NCBI GenBank assembly: GCA_948470065.1
Contig: CAOKNO010000027.1
Location: 1-33,931, forward strand
Direction of reading: 5' to 3'
DNA length: 33,931 nucleotides
Source of the DNA: an uncultured Eubacterium sp.
GTDB lineage: Bacteria > Bacillota > Clostridia > Lachnospirales > Lachnospiraceae
A model generated the notes under the pieces. That model saw only the letters and a program-made list of their open reading frames with translations, searched no databases and was not told the DNA's origin. The first letter of the stretch is position 1. Each line of letters begins with the position of its first letter. A program made the translations under genes and the position numbers. Positions 8,854 through 17,275 of this stretch are shown one piece after another.

Positions 8854-10185
8854 TTATGATGGCGCTGGGGATAATACTTTATGTAATATATCTGCAAGCG
8901 GCTCCATGGCGTTCATGGCCTCTTCTAAGGTATTTGTCTGCGCCCCCACTTCTACCAAAAGGCTTTTCGGCAAGTAATGCAGGTTATAGCGGTATCCTTT
9001 CAGATATGTACCGCGTGCGAACCCAGGGTAATATTCCTCGGCTGCCAGCTTCAGCTGGAAGGAAAACGCCAGGTTATCCGCCAGGTTCGGATTGGCTAGG
9101 TATGCGATATCCCCCCTAGCCGTCGTCCTGCTCAGCCCGTTAAAAAACATAATCTGGGCAGTCTGTTTCCCATTTACCTCCGACACAAGGTGGGTCGTTT
9201 CCGCCACCCCATCCCTGTGCAGGTCAATGACCACCTCAATACTAGGGTTTTCTGCCAGGATCTGCTCTAAGGCAGGCCCTGCATAAGAATAAGCGTTATC
9301 CCGGTCTGCAACATCGTACTCCCCCGTATGGTGCATGACATGGAACCCTTTTTCCTGCAGCAAGGCAGTCAGCCGTTCCCCAACGCTGACCACGCTGGTA
9401 TTCGCATCCCCAGGCACGGAATCTGCATAGCCCTCTTGGGAATGGGTATGGTAAATCAATATCTGCACCTGTTCTGCGCCTCCCTTTAGCTTCATATCCT
9501 TAGAAAGCATATCCGCCGCATTGAGCTGGCTGCTGTCAATCGTCGTCGTACGATCCACTTGGTAGAAATTCTGGATCAGGTAATCAAAATCATTTAACTT
9601 CTCCCGCGGGATCTCGACTGCCTTCGCCGTTTTCTCCTGGCTGCCTTGCTCCTCTTTCTTTTCTTTCTTTTTCTTCTTTTTGCTACCCTCGCCGCTCTTA
9701 TCCTTCGCCTTCTCGCTTCCTTCTTCCCCTTCTTGTGCTTCTTCCTCCTTGCCTTCTTCCTCCGTATCCGTTATCCCACCGTCTTCTGCCACTTCTTTCC
9801 CTTCCTGTTCCTTTTGGGCTTTTTGGCTGTTCTCCGCCAAAAGCCCTTCCGTCAGATCGCTTTCTACCTGCGTATCGTATTCCGTGACCGTATCGCTGAA
9901 CCCCAGGATTGGATAGACCCCTTCAATTTTATCCAAAAGGAAGCGTTCCAGCGACATATTCCTCTCCCCTGGATCCTCCTGTAGCATCGCAGGCATACAG
10001 TTCTTCCATGCCCGTACCGCCACTTCCTCTTTAATAAAATTCCCAATCTGTTCTATCGCAGGAGCCTGCCCCGTAGAAGACATATTCTGGTAACAGGCAA
10101 ACACAAACAACACGCAGGTCCCACCTACCAGATACTGCATGTACTTCCCTGTCTTTTTCTGCTTTCCCAATCTTTTCTTTATCAA
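8854..10185 (-). CDS. spoIIP: Stage II sporulation protein P (peptidoglycan amidase/endopeptidase)
   Basis: SpoIIP works with SpoIID and SpoIIM to thin septal and lateral peptidoglycan during engulfment in sporulation. The C-terminal SpoIIP domain (about 238-440) shows IYHTHSQEGY, VIDLHRDG and LLVEVGAQTNT, the conserved His and Glu residues of this amidase. An N-terminal transmembrane helix (about 17-32) anchors it in the mother-cell membrane. The start is set at a TTG preceded by AGGAGAGG; a TTG 36 bp upstream lacks a ribosome binding site. A very charged Glu/Lys linker (about 120-190) separates anchor and catalytic domain. The gene lies directly downstream of gpr, as in Bacillus subtilis, with a small hairpin (10231-10245) in the gap. 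Confidence 0.94.
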   Translation of the reverse strand: MIKKRLGKQKKTGKYMQYLVGGTCVLFVFACYQNMSSTGQAPAIEQIGNFIKEEVAVRAWKNCMPAMLQEDPGERNMSLERFLLDKIEGVYPILGFSDTVTEYDTQVESDLTEGLLAENSQKAQKEQEGKEVAEDGGITDTEEEGKEEEAQEGEEGSEKAKDKSGEGSKKKKKKEKKEEQGSQEKTAKAVEIPREKLNDFDYLIQNFYQVDRTTTIDSSQLNAADMLSKDMKLKGGAEQVQILIYHTHSQEGYADSVPGDANTSVVSVGERLTALLQEKGFHVMHHTGEYDVADRDNAYSYAGPALEQILAENPSIEVVIDLHRDGVAETTHLVSEVNGKQTAQIMFFNGLSRTTARGDIAYLANPNLADNLAFSFQLKLAAEEYYPGFARGTYLKGYRYNLHYLPKSLLVEVGAQTNTLEEAMNAMEPLADILHKVLSPAPS

Positions 10186-10279
10186 ATTACCCTCTCCTGG
10201 CTCCGTATTCTTGCCGTCCAAATCATCAAGCAGCCCGTTCGGCTGGACTGATACTAAATATATGCCTGTACGATTTTAT

Positions 10280-11230
10280 TTATGCAAAGGCGATATTCAG
10301 GCCTTCGGAAAGGGTATAGCTCAAACGTTTGACCGATTCGTCGATATCCTTTGGCGTGACAAACATTGTGTTGAGCTGCGGTGAGAGGAGTTCCCGGATC
10401 AGCTCGTATTTTTCCATTTCATTTAGGGCGTTCAGCCCTGTGCTCAATGCCTGCAGATGGCTATTCTCTTCCATGGCCTGGATCAATGTGTGCATCGTAT
10501 CATTTACAATGGTCGCCGCATCCACCACAGTTGGCACGCCAATAGCGATAACTGGGATCCCCATGGTGGATTCCGAAAGCCCATGGCGGTGGTTCCCCAC
10601 GCCGGATCCAGGGTTGATCCCGGTATCTGTAATCTGTATGGTCCTGCTCAGACGGCGGGTGCTGCGGGCTGCCAACGCATCTATGGCAACTATGACGTCC
10701 GGTTTTGTTTCTTCAATGACGCCCCGTATAATTTCCTGGCTTTCCATCCCCGTCTGTGCCATCACGCCTGGGACAATCCCGCTGACGGCATTGACTTCCT
10801 CTTCCCCAAACGCATATTTCCCAAATTCTTTCAATACATGGCGGGTAATCATCAGATTATCCACCACCCTAGGTCCTAAAGCGTCCGGCGTCACCTCACG
10901 GTTCCCAAGGCCCGCCACAAGCACGGATAATGGCTCCTTTTTCTTTGGCAGCAGCCGTTTGACCAGCCGCGCCAGTTCTATGGACACCTCCCTGTGGTAA
11001 TCCTCGTCTTGGACGTCCATATTGGCTGCCTCTAACGTAATATACGTCCCTTTCGGCTTTCCCATGGCCTTTGCCCCGTTTTCTGTTTCAATCGCCATTG
11101 TCGTAATCTTTATCTCCGTCCCTTCCCGATGTTCCTCTTCCACCCGCACACCCTTGATTTCTACATTGTCTTCTTCAAACCTCTCACGCGCCTCCAATGC
11201 AAGGTCTGTCCGTACCTGAAACTGGCTCAT
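10280..11230 (-). CDS. gpr: Germination protease GPR (aspartic, family A25)
   Basis: GPR is made as a zymogen in the forespore and degrades small acid-soluble proteins when spores germinate. The ATG at 11230 follows GGAGGAAG and gives 316 aa beginning MSQFQVRTDLALEARE. The RTD-LA context matches the known autoprocessing site, which would leave a propeptide of only about nine residues, shorter than in Bacillus (inference from alignment by eye). Two Asp residues in conserved contexts, VTPDALGP (116) and VAIDALAARS (184), correspond by position to the catalytic pair of the family. The gene is followed by spoIIP and faces rpsT, an order also found in Bacillus. I could not identify a convincing sigma-F/G promoter. 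Confidence 0.95.
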   Translation of the reverse strand: MSQFQVRTDLALEARERFEEDNVEIKGVRVEEEHREGTEIKITTMAIETENGAKAMGKPKGTYITLEAANMDVQDEDYHREVSIELARLVKRLLPKKKEPLSVLVAGLGNREVTPDALGPRVVDNLMITRHVLKEFGKYAFGEEEVNAVSGIVPGVMAQTGMESQEIIRGVIEETKPDVIVAIDALAARSTRRLSRTIQITDTGINPGSGVGNHRHGLSESTMGIPVIAIGVPTVVDAATIVNDTMHTLIQAMEENSHLQALSTGLNALNEMEKYELIRELLSPQLNTMFVTPKDIDESVKRLSYTLSEGLNIAFA

Positions 11231-11336
11231 ATCTTCCTCCAACATGTAAAATTGTCTATCAAATGCCATTGCCCGAAAAATGGGCTGCAACGGCAACCTC
11301 TGCTATTATTTTTGCGTAAAAATAACAAAATATGTA

Positions 11337-11365
11337 TTGACAGATAGAAAATTTGAGGATAAACT
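11337..11365 (+). promoter_or_regulatory. Sigma-A promoter for rpsT
   Basis: A perfect -35 TTGACA (11337-11342) is separated by 17 bp from TAAACT (11360-11365). It points toward rpsT and would give an unusually long 5' leader of about 125 nt. Confidence 0.7.
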
Positions 11366-11497
11366 ATATGAGTATGTTTCCATTCAAACGTCCGTGTCCT
11401 GTTTGATGGAACAACCGTCATGCACAACGCCATCCCTTCCACACTCCACTCGATGGGATTGCCGTGCAATATTTCAAAGGTATGGGAGGTGAACGGA

Positions 11498-11761
11498 TTG
11501 GCTAATATCAAATCAGCAAAGAAAAGGATTCTGGTAACCCAGAAAAGGGCTGCACGCAATAAGTCCATCAGGTCTGCAGTAAAGACTTCGATCCGCAAGG
11601 TTGACGATGCAATTGCTGCAAAAGACGCTGCTGCTGCAAAGACAGCATTAAACGCTGCGATTTCTACCATCAGCAAAGCTTCTTCCAAGGGGGTATACCA
11701 TAAGAATACCGCTTCCCGGAAGATTTCCCGTTTAACCAAAGCTGTAAACAACATCGCTTAA
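11498..11761 (+). CDS. rpsT: 30S ribosomal protein S20
   Basis: S20 binds 16S rRNA early in assembly of the small subunit. The 87-aa product begins MANIKSAKKRILV and has the family's helical, Lys/Arg/Ala-rich sequence (RAARNKSIRSAVKT). The start codon is TTG at 11498, after a strong GGGAGGTGA; in-frame codons further upstream do not belong to S20. The gene has its own promoter and long leader and is divergent from gpr. A UUG start and leader are also features of E. coli rpsT, where they take part in autogenous control; whether the same holds here is unknown. Confidence 0.97.
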   Translation: MANIKSAKKRILVTQKRAARNKSIRSAVKTSIRKVDDAIAAKDAAAAKTALNAAISTISKASSKGVYHKNTASRKISRLTKAVNNIA

Positions 11762-11816
11762 GCGTTACGGTTTTCATTGGGTTTCCAATAAAATTTTTAT
11801 AGAAAAAAGGATCCTA

Positions 11817-11852
11817 CTTTGGGGCGCCCTCCGTAAGGAAGACGCCCCAAAG
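11817..11852 (+). terminator. Terminator of rpsT
   Basis: A 10-bp perfect stem (11817-11826 with 11843-11852) lies about 55 bp downstream of the rpsT stop. The following sequence is only moderately T-rich. Confidence 0.65.
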
Positions 11853-12099
11853 CCTTGTTCCTCAATATATTATTTCATTATGCTGGTTGCAATTTCTTTT
11901 TCAGTTCAAGCACATCTTCAAGAGTAAGCCCAGAATAACTTAACCAATTACTTTGTGCCACAGCTTTGCAGTTCTTTGAAATTCCCAAGAATCCCCTATT
12001 ACAAGGCTCTGGTTTGTGCCCCTTCAAACAGGCGGCAGGAAACGGGCAATGCCCATCTGTTTGCAGAAATAAACCCTTTATCTGTCTTTACAGATATGT

Positions 12100-12105
12100 T
12101 ATAAT
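12100..12105 (+). promoter_or_regulatory. Extended -10 promoter of the Rpn-like gene
   Basis: TATAAT at 12100-12105 is preceded by TGT, an extended -10. The -35 region (near 12077, TTTATC) is poor. The start codon lies 25 bp downstream of the -10. Confidence 0.55.
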
Positions 12106-12130
12106 CAAACCAAAGAAAGGTAGGAACCGA

Positions 12131-12763
12131 ATGGAAAACCATCTGACTGACGCCACGGCATGGGAAGAATTGCAGATATCGAATGACTTTATTTTCGGGA
12201 AAATCATGCAGGACCCAAAGCTGTGCAAAGGGCTTTTACAGAGGATGATTGACAAAGGCGAACCGTATAAGAAGTTAAAGCCAAGCTATATCATCTTTAT
12301 CTGCCCGTTCGACCAGTTCGGCATGGGCAGGCACATTTATACATTTGAGAACATCTGCAAGGAAGACAAAAGCGTTTCTTTAAAGGATGGGACGACCAAG
12401 ATATTCCTGAACGCAAAAGGAACTATGGATGACGTCAGCCCTAGGCTGAAGGCGTTTTTGGATTATGTGGCTGGGAAGAAGCCAGCAGACCCATTCGTGG
12501 ATGAACTGGAAGAGGCAGTGGAGAATGCCCGGAAAAACAGGGAATGGAGGCATGAGTATATGACATTGTTGATGCGTGACCAGGAAAATATTGAAATGGG
12601 AATGGAGATTGGCAAGGCAAAAGGCATGGAGATTGGGATTTCAGGCATGGTTTCATCGCTGAGGGATTTTAACATCCCAGATGATGACATTCTTCAGAAG
12701 ATACAGGAAAAATACAGTCTTTCTCTGGAAGATGCAGGACGTTACATTAAAATGAATGTATAA
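12131..12763 (+). CDS. Rpn/PD-(D/E)XK nuclease family 'transposase' with catalytic core deleted
   Basis: The 210-aa product matches the clostridial Rpn-type family at both ends. The N-terminal helix carries ISNDFIFGKIMQDPKLCK, and the second half carries YKKLKPSYIIFICPFD, GRHIYTFENICKED and TTKIFLNAKGTMDDVS. The segment that should join them is missing: at about residue 34 the protein jumps from the first helix straight to MIDKGEPYKKLK. The expected D...ExQ catalytic strands (roughly 80 residues by family comparison from memory) are absent. The frame is intact, so this is a clean internal deletion. The C-terminus has the typical GMEIGKAKGMEIG tract and helical tail. The ATG at 12131 follows AAAGAAAGGTAGG and has its own promoter. 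It is probably nuclease-dead, either a decaying remnant or a domesticated DNA-binding or decoy protein. Confidence 0.75.
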   Translation: MENHLTDATAWEELQISNDFIFGKIMQDPKLCKGLLQRMIDKGEPYKKLKPSYIIFICPFDQFGMGRHIYTFENICKEDKSVSLKDGTTKIFLNAKGTMDDVSPRLKAFLDYVAGKKPADPFVDELEEAVENARKNREWRHEYMTLLMRDQENIEMGMEIGKAKGMEIGISGMVSSLRDFNIPDDDILQKIQEKYSLSLEDAGRYIKMNV

Positions 12764-12793
12764 CCCCCCAACTCTGAATACCGAATTTAAAAA

Positions 12794-12908
12794 GGGGCTG
12801 CCGCACTAAGTATGATATGCTCCCTTCTAGGTAGACAAGTGAAATAATAAAAACTTGCTACTTAGGAGGGAGCATATCAGAATTTTCATTCGTTAAAGCG
12901 ACAGTCCC
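12794..12908. terminator. Terminator-like outer hairpin split by an inserted palindrome
   Basis: GGGGCTGCCGC (12794-12804) can pair imperfectly (9 of 11) with GCGACAGTCCC (12898-12908). The left arm has the same core as other terminators in the window. The arms are now about 93 bp apart because the palindromic element at 12813-12879 lies between them. It lies between the Rpn-like gene (+) and the GH2 gene (-), which converge here. Confidence 0.45.
12813..12879. mobile_element. Mini inverted-repeat element (MITE-like, IS3-type ends)
   Basis: A 28-nt arm starting TGATATGCTCCC (12813-12840) and a 27-nt arm ending GGGAGCATATCA (12853-12879) are near-perfect inverted repeats around a 12-nt AT-rich loop. 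The TG...CTCCC...GTAGACAA arrangement resembles termini of IS3-family (IS150-group) elements (from memory). No transposase is present, so this looks like the two ends of an element joined with the interior lost. As RNA it would form a long hairpin. Confidence 0.6.
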
Positions 12909-13011
12909 ATATTAATTTCCATAGGCAATTACAAAACTCCTCTACTGAGGAACAGTGGAACGCCCATCCATACAAAACAAAGGCGGCCTGCCACCGCACG
13001 GGGAACCCGTT

Positions 13012-16000
13012 TTATTTGCGGATTTTTGCGCTTTTGGGAACCCCGCGCTTTGTCAGGATGCTTTTGTATGTTTTGTATTTACTCTTTGGCACTTTTATAA
13101 CTGCTTTCCCAGAAATCTTGCGGAATACCTGAGCCCCGATCTTCTTGCTGGTCAGCTTCTTCGTCTGGATGGTAACCGTTTTCAGCTTCTTGCAGCCATA
13201 AAACGCCTGTTTGCCAATCGCAGACACCTTTGATGGTATTTTGATCTTCCCAAGGCTGGCGCAGCCATAAAATGCACGGCTCGAAATCGTCTTAACCGAG
13301 CTTCCCAGTGTTACGGTTTTCAGTTTTTTACAGCCATAAAACGCGCTGCTTCCAATCTCAGTTACGTTCTTTCCGATTTTTACAGATTGCAGGCTGCTAC
13401 AGCCATAAAATGCTTCTTTCCCAATTGCCTTCACCTTACTCCCAACCGTTACCTTTCTAAGCTTCTTATGGTTTTTAAATGCCTTTTTGGCAATCCCAGT
13501 AACCTGGTAGGTAACGTTATCTACGGTAATCTGCGACGGGATGGAAACATTTTTTTCGGAAGCGCCGCTGGGCTTTTGGTATGTGGCTGTGCCTGTCGTC
13601 TTCCCTTTTACCGTCTTGATCGAAGCGACGCGGTACACCCCTTTGAGGGAGCCACGCTTTAAGGTATCGCCTACCTTCGGCAGCTTGGCAGGCTTCTGCC
13701 CGGTAGCTGGGACTGCTTCTGTCCTTTTTGCGCCGCACATGGTGCAGGTAAATGTTTTAACACCCGAAACGGTTGCAGAGGGCTGCCTTGTCACTACGCC
13801 CCTATCCCATTTATGCGCCGTTTCCTGGAGTATCGTCCCGTCGGAAATCTTCTTGCCGCAGACCGTGCAGTACGTATCCCCGGTATACCCTTTCGCGGTG
13901 CAGCCTGCTTCTTTCTTATTCCATACCGCAGTATTGGTATGGTCGTCCGTCCCTTCCTTCTCCTGGACCTCAATCTTATCTGCCACAATCACGCAATCGG
14001 ACGCCGCGCTATTCTTCTTCCCGGTTACACGCACCTTTAATGTGTGGTTCCCTGGCTGTAACGTCCCCGATTCATACACCAATACCTGATCCGCCTTATT
14101 CGGCTGGTAGAGATCCACTTCCGTCTCTTCCCCATCATCTATGGAAAAAGCCGCAATCCCGATGTTTTGGTTCTTTGTACTGTAGTAGCGTAACGATGTA
14201 CCATGGAACGGGAAGGTAAGCGTAGCCCCTGTTTCGTTGGACCAACGGTTGTCCCCTTCGTAACATGCGCTGTCGCTGCTTGCGTTCCAGGTCCCGGCAT
14301 ATTGGAACTGGTGTATCCCTGTCCCTATCGTAGTGTCGTTGAAACACGTGCCTGCCGCGCCAGAAGATATTTCCACCTTGTCTACATTTACATAAACATC
14401 CGACGCGTTATTGTTCTTCTCCCCAGTCACCCGGACAGTCAGCGTATGCTGCCCCTTCTGCAGTACGCCTGTATCAAAGAGCAGCGCGCCTGCATTGCGC
14501 AATGGATCATAGCAGTCTACCTTCGTCTCCGCTCCTCCATCTACGGAGAATGCAGCAATGCCATGCGCCGGGGCTTTTGCCCCATAGTATTTCAGCCCGG
14601 CGCCTTCAAACCGGATGGTACAGGTATCCCCGGCCTGTTTGGACCAATGGTTGTCGCCTTGGTACGCCGTCTTTTCCACGCCGTATTCCCAGCCGCTCCC
14701 CTGGTATGCAAATTGGTACAGCCCACTCCCAACATGGCTGTCGTTCAAGACATACGAGTCGGGCAGGGAAGGCTTTGCCAAGCCAGACACATCAGATACC
14801 GGAACCAGGTTTTCCGCTGCGAACGGCTCTATCTGGAGCCTTACGGAAACAGGCTCCAGCCCTTCGGAAGTAACCGTAAATTCTGCCGTCCCAACAGAAT
14901 CACGGACAGACTGTACAAGGAACGCCATCTTGCCGCCCTCCAATTCCACGTTCCGCTCGGATATCAGCGTAGCCGCCGCGCCGCCGGACTGTGTGACATT
15001 GATTCTGTTAGCGGCAAATGGGACATGGTTGCCCGCCGCGTCGACTGCCGTAACAGAAACGCTTGTCATATCCGTCCCATCCGCCGTCAGCGTGGCGTAA
15101 TCAGCCTCTGCAACAAGGCGTACTGCTTCTCCAGGCGTCTGACGGACACATTCACCAACTGGAACGCCGCCCTGATATCCTACCGCCTTCAATTCCCCTT
15201 CTTCATAGGAAATCCCTTCAAACGAGAAGAGCGGATGGGGCAGCGCCATGTATTTATTCGGCTTCATCCTGCCCTTCGACTGGCCGTTCACAAACAGTTC
15301 CACTTCCTCACAGTTGCTCATAACATACACCGTACGGGAGGTATCGCTTGTCCAGTGATTAGAAATATAGACAACTGGCCCTGCCTTCCCGATCTCCTGC
15401 TGCGCCTTATACAAGAAAGCGACTGGCTTCTCATGGCGGAACAAATCATACAGCCCACTGTAAAACACATATCCCGTATTCGGATAATCCACTTCATTGT
15501 TATAATCAAACATGCTCCAGCCAAACCCGCCTGCCACCTTGTCATTGCGGTAGAAATAATCCAGCGGCTCTGCAAAGGAATCAATAAATGCATTGGCATA
15601 CGCATCTGGCGCCCAGATCATCCCATCGGTCAGATCCGTCCCATTCTTCTTATACCAGTCATTGGAATGCTCCGTCACCATATAGGGGATATGGGGCGGG
15701 TTTTCCGGATAGCGGTAATTCACCGTCAGGATATCATCCACTACATTGTCATCTTCTGCAAGATGGTTGCCGCTTGGCTCGCCTGGCAAAGCAAATTCCC
15801 AGCGTACCCCATGGACTGGCCTGGTAGGATCCAGTTCCCGGATCCGTTCTTTACACTCTGTGTTAAATGCGGTATCTGTCTTAGATTCATTGGGCCTGGT
15901 AGACCAACTGATAATCGAAGGATGGTTCCTGTCGCGCAAAATCAACTCTTCCAGGTTCTTCTTGAACGCTTCCTTCCAGCCAGCGTCGCCAATATGCTGC

Positions 16001-17223
16001 CAGCCTGGCGCTTCCGCAAATACCAAAAGCCCGATTTCATCGCATCGATCCAAAAACGACGGATCCTGCGGATAGTGGGAACAGCGCACGGCGTTAATCC
16101 CAGTTTCCTTGATTAAGTCCGCATCCTGCCGCTGCAGCTTATCTGGCACGGCGCGGCCAATCCACGGCCATTGCTCATGGCGGTTAATGCCCGCAATCAC
16201 AATTTTCCTGCCATTCAGATAAAAGCTGCCGTCTTCCGGTCCTTGTGCAAAATAGAAATAACGCATACCAAACCGGGCGCTGTATGTATCGAGTACTACG
16301 TTCCCATCTTTGATCGTTGTTACCGCCGTATACAGATAAGGGTCGTCCACATCCCACAAATGGGGGTTGGCAATTACGCCCGTTTCAATCTCTTCCATCA
16401 GCCTGGAATTGGCTTTTACTTTTGTCTGCGTCTTAGCGGACGCCACCGTATTCCCATCTGCATCCAGTACCGACATTTCCACAGCAAATGTCTTGTCTTC
16501 TGCGGACTTGTTCTGGATGTCCACCTGGTTTGCCACTGTCCCGGTAAGGCCGCTGCCGTCCGGCAGCCTAGGCGTTGTGACAAACATCCGCTCGATGTAC
16601 GCCGGATCTGTAACTGTCATCGTAACGTCGCGCACAATGCCGCCGAACAGGCAGTAGTCCACACTTCCGCCCTCTGGCGGGATCTGGGGCTGGCGCTCGG
16701 AATCCACACGGACTGCAAGCACATTTTCCCGCCCATCGGTATACACGCCATCCGTGATATCTACCGTAAAGCCCGTATACGCGCCTTTATGCTCTTTTAA
16801 AAGCTTCCCGTTCAGATAGACTTCTGCAACCGTAGCCACGCCTTCAAAATCCACCTTGATATTCCTGCCTTCATAAGACTGCGGCAGCGTAAAATGCCTG
16901 CGATACCAGGATACGAAGCGGTACGAAGCAATTTCATTGGGGAACCCTTCCCCCTTGTGCGTCTGCAGCACCGTATTCGCATGTGGCACGGAAACTAGTT
17001 CGAACGACGAATCATCCAGCCAAGCGGCTTCTCCATTCTCATAATCCACACTGCTGTAAAGCCAGTCCGTATTGAAGTCCAGGACTTCACGTTCCATTTC
17101 CTTTGGCGCGGCGTCCGCCGCGCAGGCTTCCCTTACATTCCCAGGAAGCCCGGCCGCAAGCAGGCTAGCAGCCAGGAGCATACAGAGCCTTTTTTTGATA
17201 CGTTTGGGGCGTTTGCATTTCAT
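13012..17223 (-). CDS. Secreted GH2 glycosidase (beta-galactosidase-like) with carbohydrate-binding repeats and BspA-type LRRs
   Basis: The 1403-aa precursor starts at an ATG after AAGGAGGAG and has a signal peptide (about 1-36). Domains in order are GH2 sugar-binding (about 47-205), Ig-like (207-320) and TIM barrel (about 325-612). Then come a DUF4982-like beta domain (615-690), a bacterial Ig/GH2 C-terminal domain (698-800) and two tandem homologous carbohydrate-binding-like domains (about 822-953 and 957-1087). A segment with two CxxC units (YCTVCGKK, FTCTMCGAK; about 1094-1175) and BspA/LRR_5 leucine-rich repeats (about 1230-1380, repeating AFYGC) end the protein. The GH2 acid/base Glu is in RPNES (446) and the nucleophile Glu in YMVTEHS (518). 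It should release beta-linked hexose, probably galactose, from extracellular glycans; exact specificity cannot be read. LRRs suggest surface or host binding. It starts 52 bp after a hybrid sensor kinase. Confidence 0.92.
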   Translation of the reverse strand: MKCKRPKRIKKRLCMLLAASLLAAGLPGNVREACAADAAPKEMEREVLDFNTDWLYSSVDYENGEAAWLDDSSFELVSVPHANTVLQTHKGEGFPNEIASYRFVSWYRRHFTLPQSYEGRNIKVDFEGVATVAEVYLNGKLLKEHKGAYTGFTVDITDGVYTDGRENVLAVRVDSERQPQIPPEGGSVDYCLFGGIVRDVTMTVTDPAYIERMFVTTPRLPDGSGLTGTVANQVDIQNKSAEDKTFAVEMSVLDADGNTVASAKTQTKVKANSRLMEEIETGVIANPHLWDVDDPYLYTAVTTIKDGNVVLDTYSARFGMRYFYFAQGPEDGSFYLNGRKIVIAGINRHEQWPWIGRAVPDKLQRQDADLIKETGINAVRCSHYPQDPSFLDRCDEIGLLVFAEAPGWQHIGDAGWKEAFKKNLEELILRDRNHPSIISWSTRPNESKTDTAFNTECKERIRELDPTRPVHGVRWEFALPGEPSGNHLAEDDNVVDDILTVNYRYPENPPHIPYMVTEHSNDWYKKNGTDLTDGMIWAPDAYANAFIDSFAEPLDYFYRNDKVAGGFGWSMFDYNNEVDYPNTGYVFYSGLYDLFRHEKPVAFLYKAQQEIGKAGPVVYISNHWTSDTSRTVYVMSNCEEVELFVNGQSKGRMKPNKYMALPHPLFSFEGISYEEGELKAVGYQGGVPVGECVRQTPGEAVRLVAEADYATLTADGTDMTSVSVTAVDAAGNHVPFAANRINVTQSGGAAATLISERNVELEGGKMAFLVQSVRDSVGTAEFTVTSEGLEPVSVRLQIEPFAAENLVPVSDVSGLAKPSLPDSYVLNDSHVGSGLYQFAYQGSGWEYGVEKTAYQGDNHWSKQAGDTCTIRFEGAGLKYYGAKAPAHGIAAFSVDGGAETKVDCYDPLRNAGALLFDTGVLQKGQHTLTVRVTGEKNNNASDVYVNVDKVEISSGAAGTCFNDTTIGTGIHQFQYAGTWNASSDSACYEGDNRWSNETGATLTFPFHGTSLRYYSTKNQNIGIAAFSIDDGEETEVDLYQPNKADQVLVYESGTLQPGNHTLKVRVTGKKNSAASDCVIVADKIEVQEKEGTDDHTNTAVWNKKEAGCTAKGYTGDTYCTVCGKKISDGTILQETAHKWDRGVVTRQPSATVSGVKTFTCTMCGAKRTEAVPATGQKPAKLPKVGDTLKRGSLKGVYRVASIKTVKGKTTGTATYQKPSGASEKNVSIPSQITVDNVTYQVTGIAKKAFKNHKKLRKVTVGSKVKAIGKEAFYGCSSLQSVKIGKNVTEIGSSAFYGCKKLKTVTLGSSVKTISSRAFYGCASLGKIKIPSKVSAIGKQAFYGCKKLKTVTIQTKKLTSKKIGAQVFRKISGKAVIKVPKSKYKTYKSILTKRGVPKSAKIRK

Positions 17224-17275
17224 TTTCCTAATCTCCTCCTTCTTCTTTACATGAAAACGATATGTATAATTTACC

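Larger units (their letters stand above)
11762..12130. other. Non-coding gap between rpsT and the Rpn-like gene
   Basis: This 369-bp stretch holds the rpsT terminator and an ATG-less minus-strand open frame of 69 codons (11881-12087) with protein-like composition. It also holds the promoter and ribosome binding site of the Rpn-like gene. I see no other feature in it. Confidence 0.6.

Noticed and set aside
11230..11340. Sigma-F/G promoter for gpr
   Set aside because: Expected biologically, but no pair of boxes with correct spacing stood out, so it was not annotated.
11227..11754. Minus-strand open frame opposite rpsT
   Set aside because: Antisense to S20 and overlapping the gpr start region; a shadow frame.
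14203..16116. Very long plus-strand open frame (637 codons) opposite the GH2 gene
   Set aside because: It lies wholly antisense to a well-supported GH2 coding region; its composition (Arg, Cys, His, Pro rich, no motif) is that of a shadow frame.
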